NCBI GenBank assembly: GCA_964567845.1
Contig: CAZMOG010000007.1
Span: 1-46,857, forward strand
Origin: RGIG9079 sp964567845
Lineage (GTDB): Bacteria; Bacteroidota; Bacteroidia; Bacteroidales; Marinifilaceae
Direction: 5' to 3'
DNA length: 46,857 nt
Positions 25,056-34,187 of this stretch are shown here, one piece after another. How positions within the stretch are numbered: the stretch's first letter is position 1; every line of letters begins with the position of its first letter. A program made the translations under genes and the position numbers. Under the pieces are notes generated by a model. It was not told the origin of the DNA and did not search any database. It saw nothing but the letters and a program-made list of their open reading frames with translations.

Positions 25056-25254
25056 AATTATTGCAATATTTTGTTTTAATTAAACTATCAAAATTCTCTT
25101 TTCAAAGTGCGAAGGTAATGAATCTCTTTGAATAATTGGGCTTTGTGGCAAAATAAAATAAATGCAACGAAAACGATTGCTGAACCAAAAAAAATGTGTA
25201 ACTTGCAACTTTAAATTTTGTTTGAAAAAAATTAAATTTATTTTACATAATAAT
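25056..25254. promoter_or_regulatory. divergent intergenic region between exbB and the V-ATPase operon
   Basis: This AT-rich gap must hold promoters for both operons. Toward exbB, TACCTTCG is a 7-of-8 match to TAnnTTTG. Toward the ATPase, TAAATTTTG at about 25222-25230 is the consensus with one extra spacer base. An upstream in-frame extension of subunit E through this gap (from 25162) is rejected because its composition is non-protein-like. No other structure is seen. Confidence 0.4.
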
Positions 25255-25863
25255 ATGAGTACAAGTCTTGATCAGCTTACCAAAAAGCTTTATGATGAGG
25301 GAGTAGGTAAGGCAAATGCCGAGGCAGAGGTTATCATTGCCGAGGCACAGAAAAAGGCAGAGCAACTTGTTGCTGAGGCAAAAGCCGAGGCTCAAAAGAT
25401 CTCTGAGAAGAGTGTTGCCGATGCCGAGAGTCTAAAGAAAAAATCAGAGTCAGAGATTGCAATGGCAGTTAAGAATGCCGAGACAACCTTGAAGCAGACT
25501 ATTACCAATTTGTTGGCTGATAGCGTTGCAGCAAAGATGTCTGCAAATGCTCTTAACGACGAGAAGTATGTTCAGGAGCTTATCATTGCGATGGTAAACA
25601 AATGGAATGTTGCCGATGGCTCATTGGATTTGGCTGTGGCTCTTTCAGAGGAGCAAAAGGCCGAGTTTGCCAAGTATGTAGCTGCAAACTACAAGGAGTT
25701 GCTTGATAAGGGTCTTGAGGTTAAGGTTGGCAATATGAGTTCAGGTTTCTCTGTTGGTCCAAAGGATGGAAGTTATCAGATTGCCTTTACCGAGGAGTTG
25801 TTCAATGCATTCTTCTCTCAGTATTTACGTGGAATTACAAAGGAGTTGCTTTATAGCAAGTAA
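25255..25863 (+). CDS. atpE: V-type ATP synthase subunit E
   Basis: Subunit E is the peripheral stalk that holds the catalytic head of a V/A-type ATPase against rotation. The 202-residue protein starts at ATG 25255 and has the expected long Ala/Glu/Lys-rich coiled coil in its first 100 residues (EAEVIIAEAQKKAEQLVAEA) followed by a globular C-terminal domain that caps the head. Assignment rests on this architecture and on being first in a complete V-ATPase operon. The subunit G/H partner that normally pairs with E is not encoded nearby. Confidence 0.87.
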   Translation: MSTSLDQLTKKLYDEGVGKANAEAEVIIAEAQKKAEQLVAEAKAEAQKISEKSVADAESLKKKSESEIAMAVKNAETTLKQTITNLLADSVAAKMSANALNDEKYVQELIIAMVNKWNVADGSLDLAVALSEEQKAEFAKYVAANYKELLDKGLEVKVGNMSSGFSVGPKDGSYQIAFTEELFNAFFSQYLRGITKELLYSK

Positions 25864-25866
25864 TTT

Positions 25867-26685
25867 ATGAGTTACATTGCATTTATAGCAGGATTACCGG
25901 ATATTTCGGCCGATGACAGAAAGTTGAGTATCACCCTTAAGGGCTTTAATGAGGCTGCTGCCGATTATTTAAGCCTTAAGGATAGAAAGATGCTTGATTT
26001 GCTGTTACTGACCGAAGATAATAAGCAGATTGTGCGTTTGTTGCAGAAACAGGAGCCCGATTCGAATCTTGATACTGTCTATCCTTTGACAGTATTGCAG
26101 AGTGAGGTTGAGGGGGTCGAGGTTTCTCAATTGCCAAGCTATCTGCAATCTTTTATTCAAGACTATAACAGCGGAAAGATCAAAGAGGATCAGATTGCCG
26201 AGAATGTTTTGGCTGAGCGTTACTACAACGCATTGAAAAATTGCGGTAATAAATTTATTGCCGAGTATGCCAGTTTCTCTATGAATCTGAAGAATTTGAT
26301 TGCAGCTCTGAATTGTAGAAAATTCGGTAAGAGTATTGCCGATGAGATTATCGGTAATAATGCTTTCGCAGCTGAACTTAAAACCTCTCAATTGAAGGAT
26401 TTCGGTTTGACCGACGGAAATGAGTGGGTTGCGCAGGTGGTTAACCTTATGGCCTCGCCCAATTTGGTAGAGCGCGAAAAGGGGTTGGACTGCGTTTTGT
26501 GGAACTATCTTGACGAGGCTTTGACATTTAAGTATTTCTCGATAGAGATTCTTATTGCCTATGAGTTGAAGTTGAAATCATTGGAACGCTGGAGTAAAAT
26601 GGATACCGAATCGGGTCGCAAGGTATTTAGCGAGCTTGTGGAAAGGTTCCGTAAGAGCCTGAAATTCGGAGATCAGTTTGAGTAA
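25867..26685 (+). CDS. DUF2764 protein, probable V-ATPase subunit C/d equivalent
   Basis: The 272-residue protein opens with SYIAFIAGLPDIS, the signature of DUF2764, a family found almost only inside bacterial V-ATPase operons. It is helical and has no catalytic motif. It occupies the slot between subunits E and A where Enterococcus and Thermus operons encode the C (d-type) subunit that joins rotor axle and membrane ring. I infer that it is the functional counterpart of that subunit; this is context, not demonstrated homology. It starts 3 nt after atpE. Confidence 0.8.
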   Translation: MSYIAFIAGLPDISADDRKLSITLKGFNEAAADYLSLKDRKMLDLLLLTEDNKQIVRLLQKQEPDSNLDTVYPLTVLQSEVEGVEVSQLPSYLQSFIQDYNSGKIKEDQIAENVLAERYYNALKNCGNKFIAEYASFSMNLKNLIAALNCRKFGKSIADEIIGNNAFAAELKTSQLKDFGLTDGNEWVAQVVNLMASPNLVEREKGLDCVLWNYLDEALTFKYFSIEILIAYELKLKSLERWSKMDTESGRKVFSELVERFRKSLKFGDQFE

Positions 26686-26706
26686 GAAATAGAAAATAAA
26701 TAAGAT

Positions 26707-28467
26707 ATGGTTAAAACATTAGGAAAAGTTCATAGCATCATATCAAACTTGGTTATCGTTAAGACCGAAGGACCGGTTTCGCAGAACGAAATCTGTTTCA
26801 TTGAGTTGGGTAACGAAAAGTTGATGGCCGAGGTGATCAAGGTGAACGGCGATTTCGCATCTGTACAGGTGTTCGAAAGTACCCGTGGCTTGAAACCCGG
26901 AATGAATGTGGTGTTTGAGCAGCACATGTTGGAGGTAAGTTTGGGTCCCGGACTGCTTTCAAAGAACTTTGATGGTCTGCAGAATGACCTTGACAAAATG
27001 GAGGGAGTATTCTTGAAACGTGGAGAGTACACCAATCCATTGGAGGATGATAAAAAGTGGGCATTCGAGCCATTGGCAAAGGCCAGAGATAAGGTTAAGG
27101 CTGCCGATTGGTTGGGTAATGTAAAAGAGAACTGGTTGGATCATAAGATTATGGTTCCATTCAAGTTCAAAGGCGAATTTACCGTTGTTTCTGTAGCAGA
27201 GGCCGGTGAATATACAATCAACGATACAATTGCTGTATTGAAGGACGCAAACGGTAAAGAGATTAACGTAACCATGGTTCAGAAGTGGCCGGTTAAGTTG
27301 CCAATCCGTGCGTACGTTGACAAACCACGCCCATTCCGTCCAATGGAGACAGGTATCCGTGTTATCGATACCATGAACCCAATGCTTGAGGGTGGAACCG
27401 GATTCATTCCGGGACCTTTCGGAACAGGAAAGACAGTGCTTCAGCACGCTTTGGCTAAATATGCCGATGCCGATGTAATCATCATGGCTGCCTGTGGAGA
27501 GCGTGCTAACGAGGTTGTAGAGATCTTTACCGAGTTCCCTGAGTTGGTTGACCCACGTTCAGGCCGTTCATTGTACGAGCGTACAACAATTATTGCTAAT
27601 ACCTCGAATATGCCTGTTGCTGCTCGTGAGGCTTCGGTTTACACTGCAATGACTCTTGGAGAGTACTACCGTGCAATGGGATTGAAGGTGTTATTGCTTG
27701 CCGACTCAACCTCTCGTTGGGCTCAGGCTCTTCGTGAAATGTCGAACCGTATGGAGGAGCTTCCCGGTCAGGATGCATTCCCAATGGACTTGTCGGCAAT
27801 TATTTCAAACTTCTATGCTCGTGCAGGTATCGTATATTTGAACAATGGAAAGACAGGATCTGTAACATTCATTGGAACTGTATCACCTGCGGGAGGTAAC
27901 TTGAAGGAGCCTGTAACCGAGTCAACAAAGAAGGTTGCACGATGTTTCTACGCTTTGTCGCAGAACCGTGCCGACTCTAAGAGATACCCTGCTATCGATA
28001 CTTTGGATTCATACTCTAAATATTTGGAGTATCCCGAGTTTGTTGATTATGCAGCCAAGAATATTTCAGAGACATGGATCGACGATGTAAACGAGGCTCG
28101 TAACATGTTGGTTCGCGGACGTGAGACTGCAGAGCAGATCGATATTCTTGGAGACGACAGTGTACCTGTAGATTATCACATTACACTTTGGAAGGCAGAG
28201 TTGATCGACTTTGTTATTTTGCAGCAGGATGCGTTCGATAATATCGATGGTAACACCTCAATGGAGCGTCAGCAGTTAATGTTGAACCTTGTTCTTGGCG
28301 TTGTTCGTGCCGAGTTCGACTTTGAGTCATTCGAGGAGGTTAACCCATACTTCAAGCGTATCATTAATGCCTTTAAGCAGATGAACTACTCGGAGTACAA
28401 ATCAGATAAGTTCTATCAATATAAAGCTGAGGCAGAGGCAATCATAGCTGAAAGAATAAAGAAATAA
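26707..28467 (+). CDS. atpA: V-type ATP synthase catalytic subunit A
   Basis: Subunit A binds and hydrolyses (or makes) ATP. The 586-residue protein has the N-terminal barrel, the A-specific non-homologous insert, and the P-loop GPFGTGKT at 236-243. It also has GERANEVVEIFTEFPEL with the catalytic Glu region, STSRWAQALRE, and the C-terminal helical domain. The length fits the family (575-600). It lies 21 nt after the DUF2764 gene and 13 nt before atpB. Confidence 0.97.
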   Translation: MVKTLGKVHSIISNLVIVKTEGPVSQNEICFIELGNEKLMAEVIKVNGDFASVQVFESTRGLKPGMNVVFEQHMLEVSLGPGLLSKNFDGLQNDLDKMEGVFLKRGEYTNPLEDDKKWAFEPLAKARDKVKAADWLGNVKENWLDHKIMVPFKFKGEFTVVSVAEAGEYTINDTIAVLKDANGKEINVTMVQKWPVKLPIRAYVDKPRPFRPMETGIRVIDTMNPMLEGGTGFIPGPFGTGKTVLQHALAKYADADVIIMAACGERANEVVEIFTEFPELVDPRSGRSLYERTTIIANTSNMPVAAREASVYTAMTLGEYYRAMGLKVLLLADSTSRWAQALREMSNRMEELPGQDAFPMDLSAIISNFYARAGIVYLNNGKTGSVTFIGTVSPAGGNLKEPVTESTKKVARCFYALSQNRADSKRYPAIDTLDSYSKYLEYPEFVDYAAKNISETWIDDVNEARNMLVRGRETAEQIDILGDDSVPVDYHITLWKAELIDFVILQQDAFDNIDGNTSMERQQLMLNLVLGVVRAEFDFESFEEVNPYFKRIINAFKQMNYSEYKSDKFYQYKAEAEAIIAERIKK

Positions 28468-28480
28468 ATATTGAGAAGAT

Positions 28481-29806
28481 ATGGCAGCAGTATTTCAGAA
28501 AATATATACAAAAATCACCCAGATTACTAAGGCAACCTGCTCATTGAAGGCCGAGGGCGTTGGTAACGACGAGTTGGCATTGGTTGATGGCCGTTTGGCT
28601 CAGGTTGTAAAGATTTGGGGAGATACAATCACCTTACAGGTATTCTCGGGAACCGAGGGAATCCCTACCGATGCCGAGGTTACATTTTTGGGCAAGGCCC
28701 CATCATTGAAGGTGAGCGATGATTTGTGCGGACGTTTCTTTAACGCATTCGGAGAGCCAATCGACGGAGGTCCTGCTATTGATGGTGAGGAGCGCGAGAT
28801 TGGTGGTCCATCGGTAAACCCTGTTAGAAGAAAGCAGCCTTCACACCTTATTGCAACAGGTATTGCAGGTATCGACTTGAACAATACCTTGGTCTCAGGA
28901 CAGAAAATTCCATTCTTCGCCGATCCTGATCAGCCATACAACCAGGTAATGGCTAATGTGGCATTGCGTGCCGAGGCTGACAGAATTATCCTTGGAGGTA
29001 TGGGATTGACAAACGATGACTACTTGTACTTCAAGAATCTGTTCGATAATGCTGGAGTGCTTGATAGAATTGTGAGTTTCGTTAATACAACCGAGGCTCC
29101 TCCTGTAGAGCGTTTGCTTGTTCCCGATATGGCGTTGACAGCAGCAGAGTATTTCGCAGTTGACAAAAACGAGAACGTTTTGGTTCTTTTGACCGATATG
29201 ACACTATATGCCGATGCATTGGCAATTGTATCTAACCGTATGGACCAGATTCCATCTAAGGACTCAATGCCCGGTTCATTGTACTCAGACTTGGCAAAGA
29301 TTTACGAGAAGGCGGTACAGTTCCCATCGGGAGGTTCAATTACAATTATTGCGGTAACAACCCTTTCAGGTGGTGATATTACTCACGCTATCCCCGATAA
29401 CACCGGATATATTACCGAGGGTCAGTTGTTCTTGCGTAAGGATACCGAGATTGGTAAGGTTATTGTTGACCCATTCCGAAGCTTGTCTCGTTTGAAACAG
29501 CTTGTAATTGGTAAACAGACAAGAAAGGATCACCCTCAGGTTATGAACGCGGCAGTTCGTTTGTATGCCGATGCTTCTAATGCAAGAACAAAACTTGAGA
29601 ATGGATTCGATTTGACCGACTATGACAAGAGAACATTGGATTTCGCAAGCGAGTATTCAAACGACTTGTTGGCAATCGATGTTAATATCTCAACAACAGA
29701 GATGCTTGACACAGCTTGGGGCTTGTTCCGTAAGTATTTCGACAAGACAGAGTTGGGAATCAAGCAAGAGATTATAGACGAATTCGGAGGATATCAAGAG
29801 AATTAA
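28481..29806 (+). CDS. atpB: V-type ATP synthase regulatory subunit B
   Basis: Subunit B alternates with A in the hexameric head and has a non-catalytic nucleotide site. The 441-residue protein lacks a Walker A P-loop, as expected, and has conserved B-subunit segments such as GIDLNNTLVSGQKIPFF, LTDMTLYADALAIVSNRM and PSGGSITI. It is slightly shorter than the 460 residues typical of archaeal B subunits. It is followed 2 nt later by atpD. Confidence 0.97.
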   Translation: MAAVFQKIYTKITQITKATCSLKAEGVGNDELALVDGRLAQVVKIWGDTITLQVFSGTEGIPTDAEVTFLGKAPSLKVSDDLCGRFFNAFGEPIDGGPAIDGEEREIGGPSVNPVRRKQPSHLIATGIAGIDLNNTLVSGQKIPFFADPDQPYNQVMANVALRAEADRIILGGMGLTNDDYLYFKNLFDNAGVLDRIVSFVNTTEAPPVERLLVPDMALTAAEYFAVDKNENVLVLLTDMTLYADALAIVSNRMDQIPSKDSMPGSLYSDLAKIYEKAVQFPSGGSITIIAVTTLSGGDITHAIPDNTGYITEGQLFLRKDTEIGKVIVDPFRSLSRLKQLVIGKQTRKDHPQVMNAAVRLYADASNARTKLENGFDLTDYDKRTLDFASEYSNDLLAIDVNISTTEMLDTAWGLFRKYFDKTELGIKQEIIDEFGGYQEN

Positions 29807-29808
29807 TA

Positions 29809-30393
29809 ATGATAAAGTTTCAATACAATAAAACGTCTCTTCAAAACCTTGACAAGCAGCTAAAGATGCGTGTCAGAGCTTTGCCGACCATTAAAAACAA
29901 GGAGTCGGCGTTGCGCTCTGAGGTAAAACGTGCCAAAGAGGTTGCAGAGGAGTTTGATCAGAAACTTTCCGATACTCTTGACGGGTTAAAAGATATGCTT
30001 ATGCTCTTTGATGAATATCAGACCGATATTCTGGCCATAAAGGAGGTTCACATGACGGTAAAGAAGATTGCCGGAGTAAGAACCCCTATCCTTGAAGGCG
30101 TTGATTACGAGATTAAGTCTATCAGTATGTTCAATGCTCCGGCATGGTTGCCCGAGGGTATTGAAACGGTTAAGCAGGTTGTTGAAATTGCATTGGAGCG
30201 CGAGTTCTATATGCGCAAAATGATGCTGCTTGACAAGGCCCGTAAAAAGACTACTCAGAAGGTTAACCTTTATGAAAAGGTACAGATTCCGGGTTTCCAA
30301 GAGGCTATTCGCAAAATTAAGAGATTCTTGGAGGATGAGGAGAACCTCTCTAAATCTTCACAGAAGATCGTTAAAACAAGACAGGCATTATGA
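29809..30393 (+). CDS. atpD: V-type ATP synthase subunit D (rotor axle)
   Basis: Subunit D is the central coiled-coil axle that turns inside the A3B3 head. The 194-residue protein has long N- and C-terminal helices and ends with KIVKTRQAL. Length and position agree with the family. Its stop overlaps the start of atpI in an ATGA arrangement, so translation is coupled. The partner subunit F, which normally binds D, is not found in this operon. Confidence 0.93.
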   Translation: MIKFQYNKTSLQNLDKQLKMRVRALPTIKNKESALRSEVKRAKEVAEEFDQKLSDTLDGLKDMLMLFDEYQTDILAIKEVHMTVKKIAGVRTPILEGVDYEIKSISMFNAPAWLPEGIETVKQVVEIALEREFYMRKMMLLDKARKKTTQKVNLYEKVQIPGFQEAIRKIKRFLEDEENLSKSSQKIVKTRQAL

Positions 30394-32240
30394 TAGTACC
30401 AATGTTAAAATTGTCCCTATTGGTATTCCACGAGGATTACCAACAATTTCTGGAGAAGCTTCGGGATATGGGAGTTGTGCATATTAATGCCAATGTTGAG
30501 CGTTCTGCGACCGACGAACTTTTGCAACAGAAGTTGCAAATGGCAAAGCGTATTGATGAGCTTGTTCGTGCAATCGATGCCTATCGTGTAAAGAATGAGA
30601 ATGTTGAGCCTGCACAGGTATCACAGAAGGGCGAGGCATTGATGGAGCAGGTTGAGGCTAACTTCAAGAGCTTGGAGTTGTCGGACGGAGAGAGACAATC
30701 TATCCAGAAAGATCTTTCGCTATATGCACCGTGGGGAGAGATTCCTGTTGAGCGTATAGCAAAGTTGAAAGATTCAGGCTGGGATATGCAGTTCTATTCA
30801 ATTCCTGAAAGGATGTTCAACGAGGAGTGGATAGAGCAGTACAATGCGGTAAAAGTTGCTACAGATCGCGGTAACTTGTATTTTGTAACAGTTCAGCCGA
30901 AGGACAGTACCGAGAAAATCGGAATTGAGCAATATCTCTTCCCTGGAAAGTCGGAGGCAGAGTTAAAGGCAGAGTTACAATCTATAGACAAGGTATGCAA
31001 CGATATTGATTGCTACTTTGCTGCAGGTAAAAAGAGTATCAAAGAGGGCTTAAGAGAGTATCAGCAGCAGATATACGGAGTTACCGATATGTGCAAGGTA
31101 CAGGATGCAACCGAGGCAATTCTTGACGGAAAGGTTAAGTATATTGTTGGTTGGATTCCCGAGGAGAAGCGAGATTCAATCTCAGAAGAGTTGAATAGAT
31201 GTAGCGTAAGCTATGAGTATTCGCAGCCAACTCCCGACGATGATGTACCTGTTCAGTTGCGTAACAACAAATTTGCTCGTCTCTTTGAGCCGATTACCAA
31301 GATGTATGCATTGCCGAAGTACGACGAGCTCGATTCAACACCGCTCTTCGCACCATTCTTCATGCTATTCTTTGGTTTGTGTTTGGGCGATGGCGGATAT
31401 GGCTTGATTATCTGTATTCTTGCTGCAATCTTTATGAAAAAGGTACCCGAGCAGATGCGTGGCATGGTAAAATTGATAATGCTTCTTGGAGCCTCAACCG
31501 TATTGGTTGGAATCCTTACAGGAGCCTTCTTCGGAATGGCTTTGGATTCTGTAACATGGCCATGGTTGAAGGGAGTTAAGGAGTATTTTATTACTGCCAA
31601 TAACTACAAGGATGATTTAGGCGGTTATGACCCAATGATGGTGTTTGCCGTAATAATCGGTCTTGTGCAGATATTCTTTGGAATGTTTGTAAGTGCTGCT
31701 AAAGCAATCAAACAGTTTGGAATTAAGTATGCTTGGAGTACATTGGGTTGGGCAGTCGGTTTGATGACCGGAGCAGCAATCGGAATTCTTTCAGCATTGA
31801 ATGTAGAGATTCCCGCTTTGCAATATACACTATATACCATTTTGGGAGTGTGCGTATTTGCAATTATGTTCTTGAATTCACCGGGTAAGAATGTGTTCTT
31901 GAATGTGGGTTCATCATTGTGGAGTGCCTACAATATGGCAACCGGTCTGTTGGGAGATACATTGTCTTACATTCGACTCTTTGCTTTGGGATTGACTGGT
32001 AGTATTCTTGGAAGTGTGTTCAACTCTTTGGCTTTGGATTTGACCTCTGACATGTCTTGGTCGGTTCGTTGGTTGCCAATGTTGTTGATTCTAATCTTCG
32101 GACACACAATCAATCTTGGAATTAATATTATTGGTGCGTTTGTTCACCCACTTCGTTTGACTTTCGTTGAGTTCTATAAGAATTCAAACTTCGAGGGTGG
32201 TGGTAAGGCATACGCTCCATTAAAAAACAGAACAAAATAA
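30390..32240 (+). CDS. atpI: V-type ATP synthase subunit I (a-type stator)
   Basis: Subunit I carries ions between the half-channels and the rotor ring. The 616-residue protein has an N-terminal cytosolic arm (about 1-310) and a C-terminal membrane part with about seven to eight transmembrane helices (about 320-600). The essential arginine is visible as R529 in SYIRLFALGL. It begins inside the last codons of atpD and is followed by the c-ring gene. Confidence 0.96.
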   Translation: MIVPMLKLSLLVFHEDYQQFLEKLRDMGVVHINANVERSATDELLQQKLQMAKRIDELVRAIDAYRVKNENVEPAQVSQKGEALMEQVEANFKSLELSDGERQSIQKDLSLYAPWGEIPVERIAKLKDSGWDMQFYSIPERMFNEEWIEQYNAVKVATDRGNLYFVTVQPKDSTEKIGIEQYLFPGKSEAELKAELQSIDKVCNDIDCYFAAGKKSIKEGLREYQQQIYGVTDMCKVQDATEAILDGKVKYIVGWIPEEKRDSISEELNRCSVSYEYSQPTPDDDVPVQLRNNKFARLFEPITKMYALPKYDELDSTPLFAPFFMLFFGLCLGDGGYGLIICILAAIFMKKVPEQMRGMVKLIMLLGASTVLVGILTGAFFGMALDSVTWPWLKGVKEYFITANNYKDDLGGYDPMMVFAVIIGLVQIFFGMFVSAAKAIKQFGIKYAWSTLGWAVGLMTGAAIGILSALNVEIPALQYTLYTILGVCVFAIMFLNSPGKNVFLNVGSSLWSAYNMATGLLGDTLSYIRLFALGLTGSILGSVFNSLALDLTSDMSWSVRWLPMLLILIFGHTINLGINIIGAFVHPLRLTFVEFYKNSNFEGGGKAYAPLKNRTK

Positions 32241-32270
32241 TAAGAAATAAACAAATAAAATTAAAAAATT

Positions 32271-32723
32271 ATGGAACCAATTATTTTAGCTTACATTGGA
32301 ATTGCACTTATGGTAGCTCTTTCAGGAGTTGGTAGTGCTTATGGAGTAACAATCTGTGGTAACGCAGCTGTTGGCGCATTAAAGAAGAACCCATCTGCAT
32401 CAGGACAGTATATCGGTCTTGCTGCTCTTCCATCAACACAGGGATTGTATGGATTCGTAGGATACTTCTTGTTGAGCCAGTCAATTACAACAAGTATTGA
32501 TATGTACACTGCAGCAGCTATCTTTGGTGCAGGTTTGGGTCTTGGTTTGGTTGCTTTCTTCTCAGCTATCCGTCAGGCTCAGGTTTGTGCTAATGGTATT
32601 ATTGCTATTGGTAACGGTAACAACGTATTCGGAACAACAATGGTGTTGGCCGTATTCCCTGAGTTGTATGCTATCTTGGCATTGCTTGTTGCACTTCTTA
32701 TCAATGGAACTCTTGGAGCTTAA
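32271..32723 (+). CDS. atpK: V-type ATP synthase subunit K (c-ring proteolipid) with Na+-binding ligands
   Basis: The 150-residue protein has four transmembrane helices, meaning two fused hairpins, with a single ion-carrying carboxylate E131 (FPELYAIL). The first hairpin has LPSTQGLYG in place of a Glu motif. E. hirae NtpK binds Na+ through L61, T64, Q65, Q110 and E139. The residues here are L53, T56, Q57, Q102 and E131, all identical and all offset by exactly eight. I infer sodium coupling. The gene closes the operon, and a perfect palindrome and a terminator follow. The numbering for NtpK is from memory. Confidence 0.95.
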   Translation: MEPIILAYIGIALMVALSGVGSAYGVTICGNAAVGALKKNPSASGQYIGLAALPSTQGLYGFVGYFLLSQSITTSIDMYTAAAIFGAGLGLGLVAFFSAIRQAQVCANGIIAIGNGNNVFGTTMVLAVFPELYAILALLVALLINGTLGA

Positions 32724-32739
32724 TTTCAGACTGAAATTA
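32721..32739. repeat. perfect palindrome at the atpK stop codon
   Basis: TAATTTCAG and CTGAAATTA flank a single A. The repeat begins with the atpK stop codon itself. It has no T-run and lies just before the real terminator. It may stabilise the 3' end of the mRNA or be incidental. Confidence 0.55.
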
Positions 32740-32745
32740 ATATTG

Positions 32746-32785
32746 CAAAAAAAATAATCGGGGCTGTGCCTCGATTATTTTTTTT
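32746..32785. terminator. bidirectional terminator between atpK and murA
   Basis: AATAATCG and CGATTATT close a GC-rich loop. The stem is flanked by an A-run on the left and a T-run on the right, so it can end transcripts from both convergent genes. Confidence 0.88.
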
Positions 32786-32802
32786 ACTCCTCATATCTCA
32801 TT

Positions 32803-34110
32803 CTATTCAACTCTTTCGATTTGGGCGCCAATGGCGTTGAGTTTCTTCTCGATTTCAAGGTAGCCTCGATCAATCTGCTCAATATTCTCAATAACGCTCT
32901 TGCCTTGTGCAGATAGGGCGGCAATCAATAGTGCAATTCCGGCACGTATATCGGGCGATGCCATGGTTGTTCCCCTTAATTGTGCAGAGTGGTCCAAACC
33001 AATAACGGTAGCTCGGTGCGGATCGCAAAGAATAATCTGTGCTCCCATATCAATCAATTTATCAACGAAGAACAGACGGCTCTCGAACATCTTCTGGTGA
33101 ATCAAGACGCTTCCTTTTGCTTGTGTTGCAACTACAAGGAAAACGCTCAAAAGGTCAGGGGTTAATCCCGGCCATGGCGCATCGGCAATGGTCAGAATAG
33201 AGCCATCGATAAAGTTACCGATACGATAGTGCTCCTGTGCAGGAATGTGCAGATCATCGCCAATCTCCTCGATTGTGATTCCCATTTTTCTGAATGCCGC
33301 AGGAATAATACCCAAATCTTTAATGCCCGCATCCTTAATGGTAATGTCGGAACCGGTCATGGCAGCCAATCCAATGTAACTACCAACCTCAATCATATCT
33401 GGCAGACAGCGGTGTTCGCATCCATGAAGTTTTTCAACTCCCTCGATTGTCAACAGGTTCGATGCAATACCGGAAATCTTTGCGCCCATACGGTTCAACA
33501 TTTTGCATAGTTGCTGAATGTATGGTTCGCATGCAGCATTGTATATGGTTGTTGTGCCCTTTGCCAGAACTGCAGCCATAATGATGTTTGCGGTTCCTGT
33601 AACCGAGGCCTCGTCCAATAGCATATATTTTCCTGTAAGCTCTTTGGCCGATGCTCTGAACAGACACGCGTCGGCATCGTAGCTGAAGTCGGCTCCAAGT
33701 TGCTCAAATCCAAGAAAGTGGGTGTCAAGACGGCGACGACCGATTTTGTCTCCACCGGGTTTTGGAACCACAACATAGCCCAATCGGGCAAGAAGCGGAC
33801 CAACTATCAATATTGAGCCACGAAGAGCTGCTGCCTTTTTATAGTATTCACTGCTGTTGAAATACTCTTTGTTAAGATATTTGGCACAGAAGGTAAATAC
33901 ACCTTTGCTTGGGTGGGTAATTTCAACTCCCATTCCCTGAAGTAGGGATATGAGCTTTGTTATATCCAAAATCTCCGGAATATTCTCAATGGTAACTCGC
34001 TCTTCGGTAAGAAGAGTTGCGCTTATAACCTGTAATGCCTCGTTCTTTGCCCCCTCGGGAGTCAATGTTCCATGTAGCTTTGTGCCTCCCTTAATTATAA
34101 ATTTTCCCAT
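32803..34110 (-). CDS. murA: UDP-N-acetylglucosamine 1-carboxyvinyltransferase
   Basis: MurA makes the first committed peptidoglycan precursor by joining phosphoenolpyruvate to UDP-GlcNAc. The 435-residue protein has the family start with GAKNEALQ (K22, N23) and the tandem EPSP-synthase-like domains. The mobile-loop position that is Cys115 in E. coli, the target of fosfomycin, is Asp here: D121 in PGGDKIGRRR. Asp at this site is known from naturally fosfomycin-resistant MurA enzymes such as that of M. tuberculosis. The gene stands alone and is convergent with the V-ATPase operon. Confidence 0.96.
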   Translation of the reverse strand: MGKFIIKGGTKLHGTLTPEGAKNEALQVISATLLTEERVTIENIPEILDITKLISLLQGMGVEITHPSKGVFTFCAKYLNKEYFNSSEYYKKAAALRGSILIVGPLLARLGYVVVPKPGGDKIGRRRLDTHFLGFEQLGADFSYDADACLFRASAKELTGKYMLLDEASVTGTANIIMAAVLAKGTTTIYNAACEPYIQQLCKMLNRMGAKISGIASNLLTIEGVEKLHGCEHRCLPDMIEVGSYIGLAAMTGSDITIKDAGIKDLGIIPAAFRKMGITIEEIGDDLHIPAQEHYRIGNFIDGSILTIADAPWPGLTPDLLSVFLVVATQAKGSVLIHQKMFESRLFFVDKLIDMGAQIILCDPHRATVIGLDHSAQLRGTTMASPDIRAGIALLIAALSAQGKSVIENIEQIDRGYLEIEKKLNAIGAQIERVE

Positions 34111-34187
34111 AACAATCGCCTTTTCCTGCTCACTGATTTTATATCCGTAAAGCTAATAAAAATAGATTAGGGAAACAAATATTATTG

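Noticed and set aside
25162..25254. N-terminal extension of V-ATPase subunit E
   Set aside because: The extra 31 residues are Lys/Cys/Phe-rich, unlike the family, and lie in an AT-rich promoter gap; the ATG at 25255 fits subunit E.
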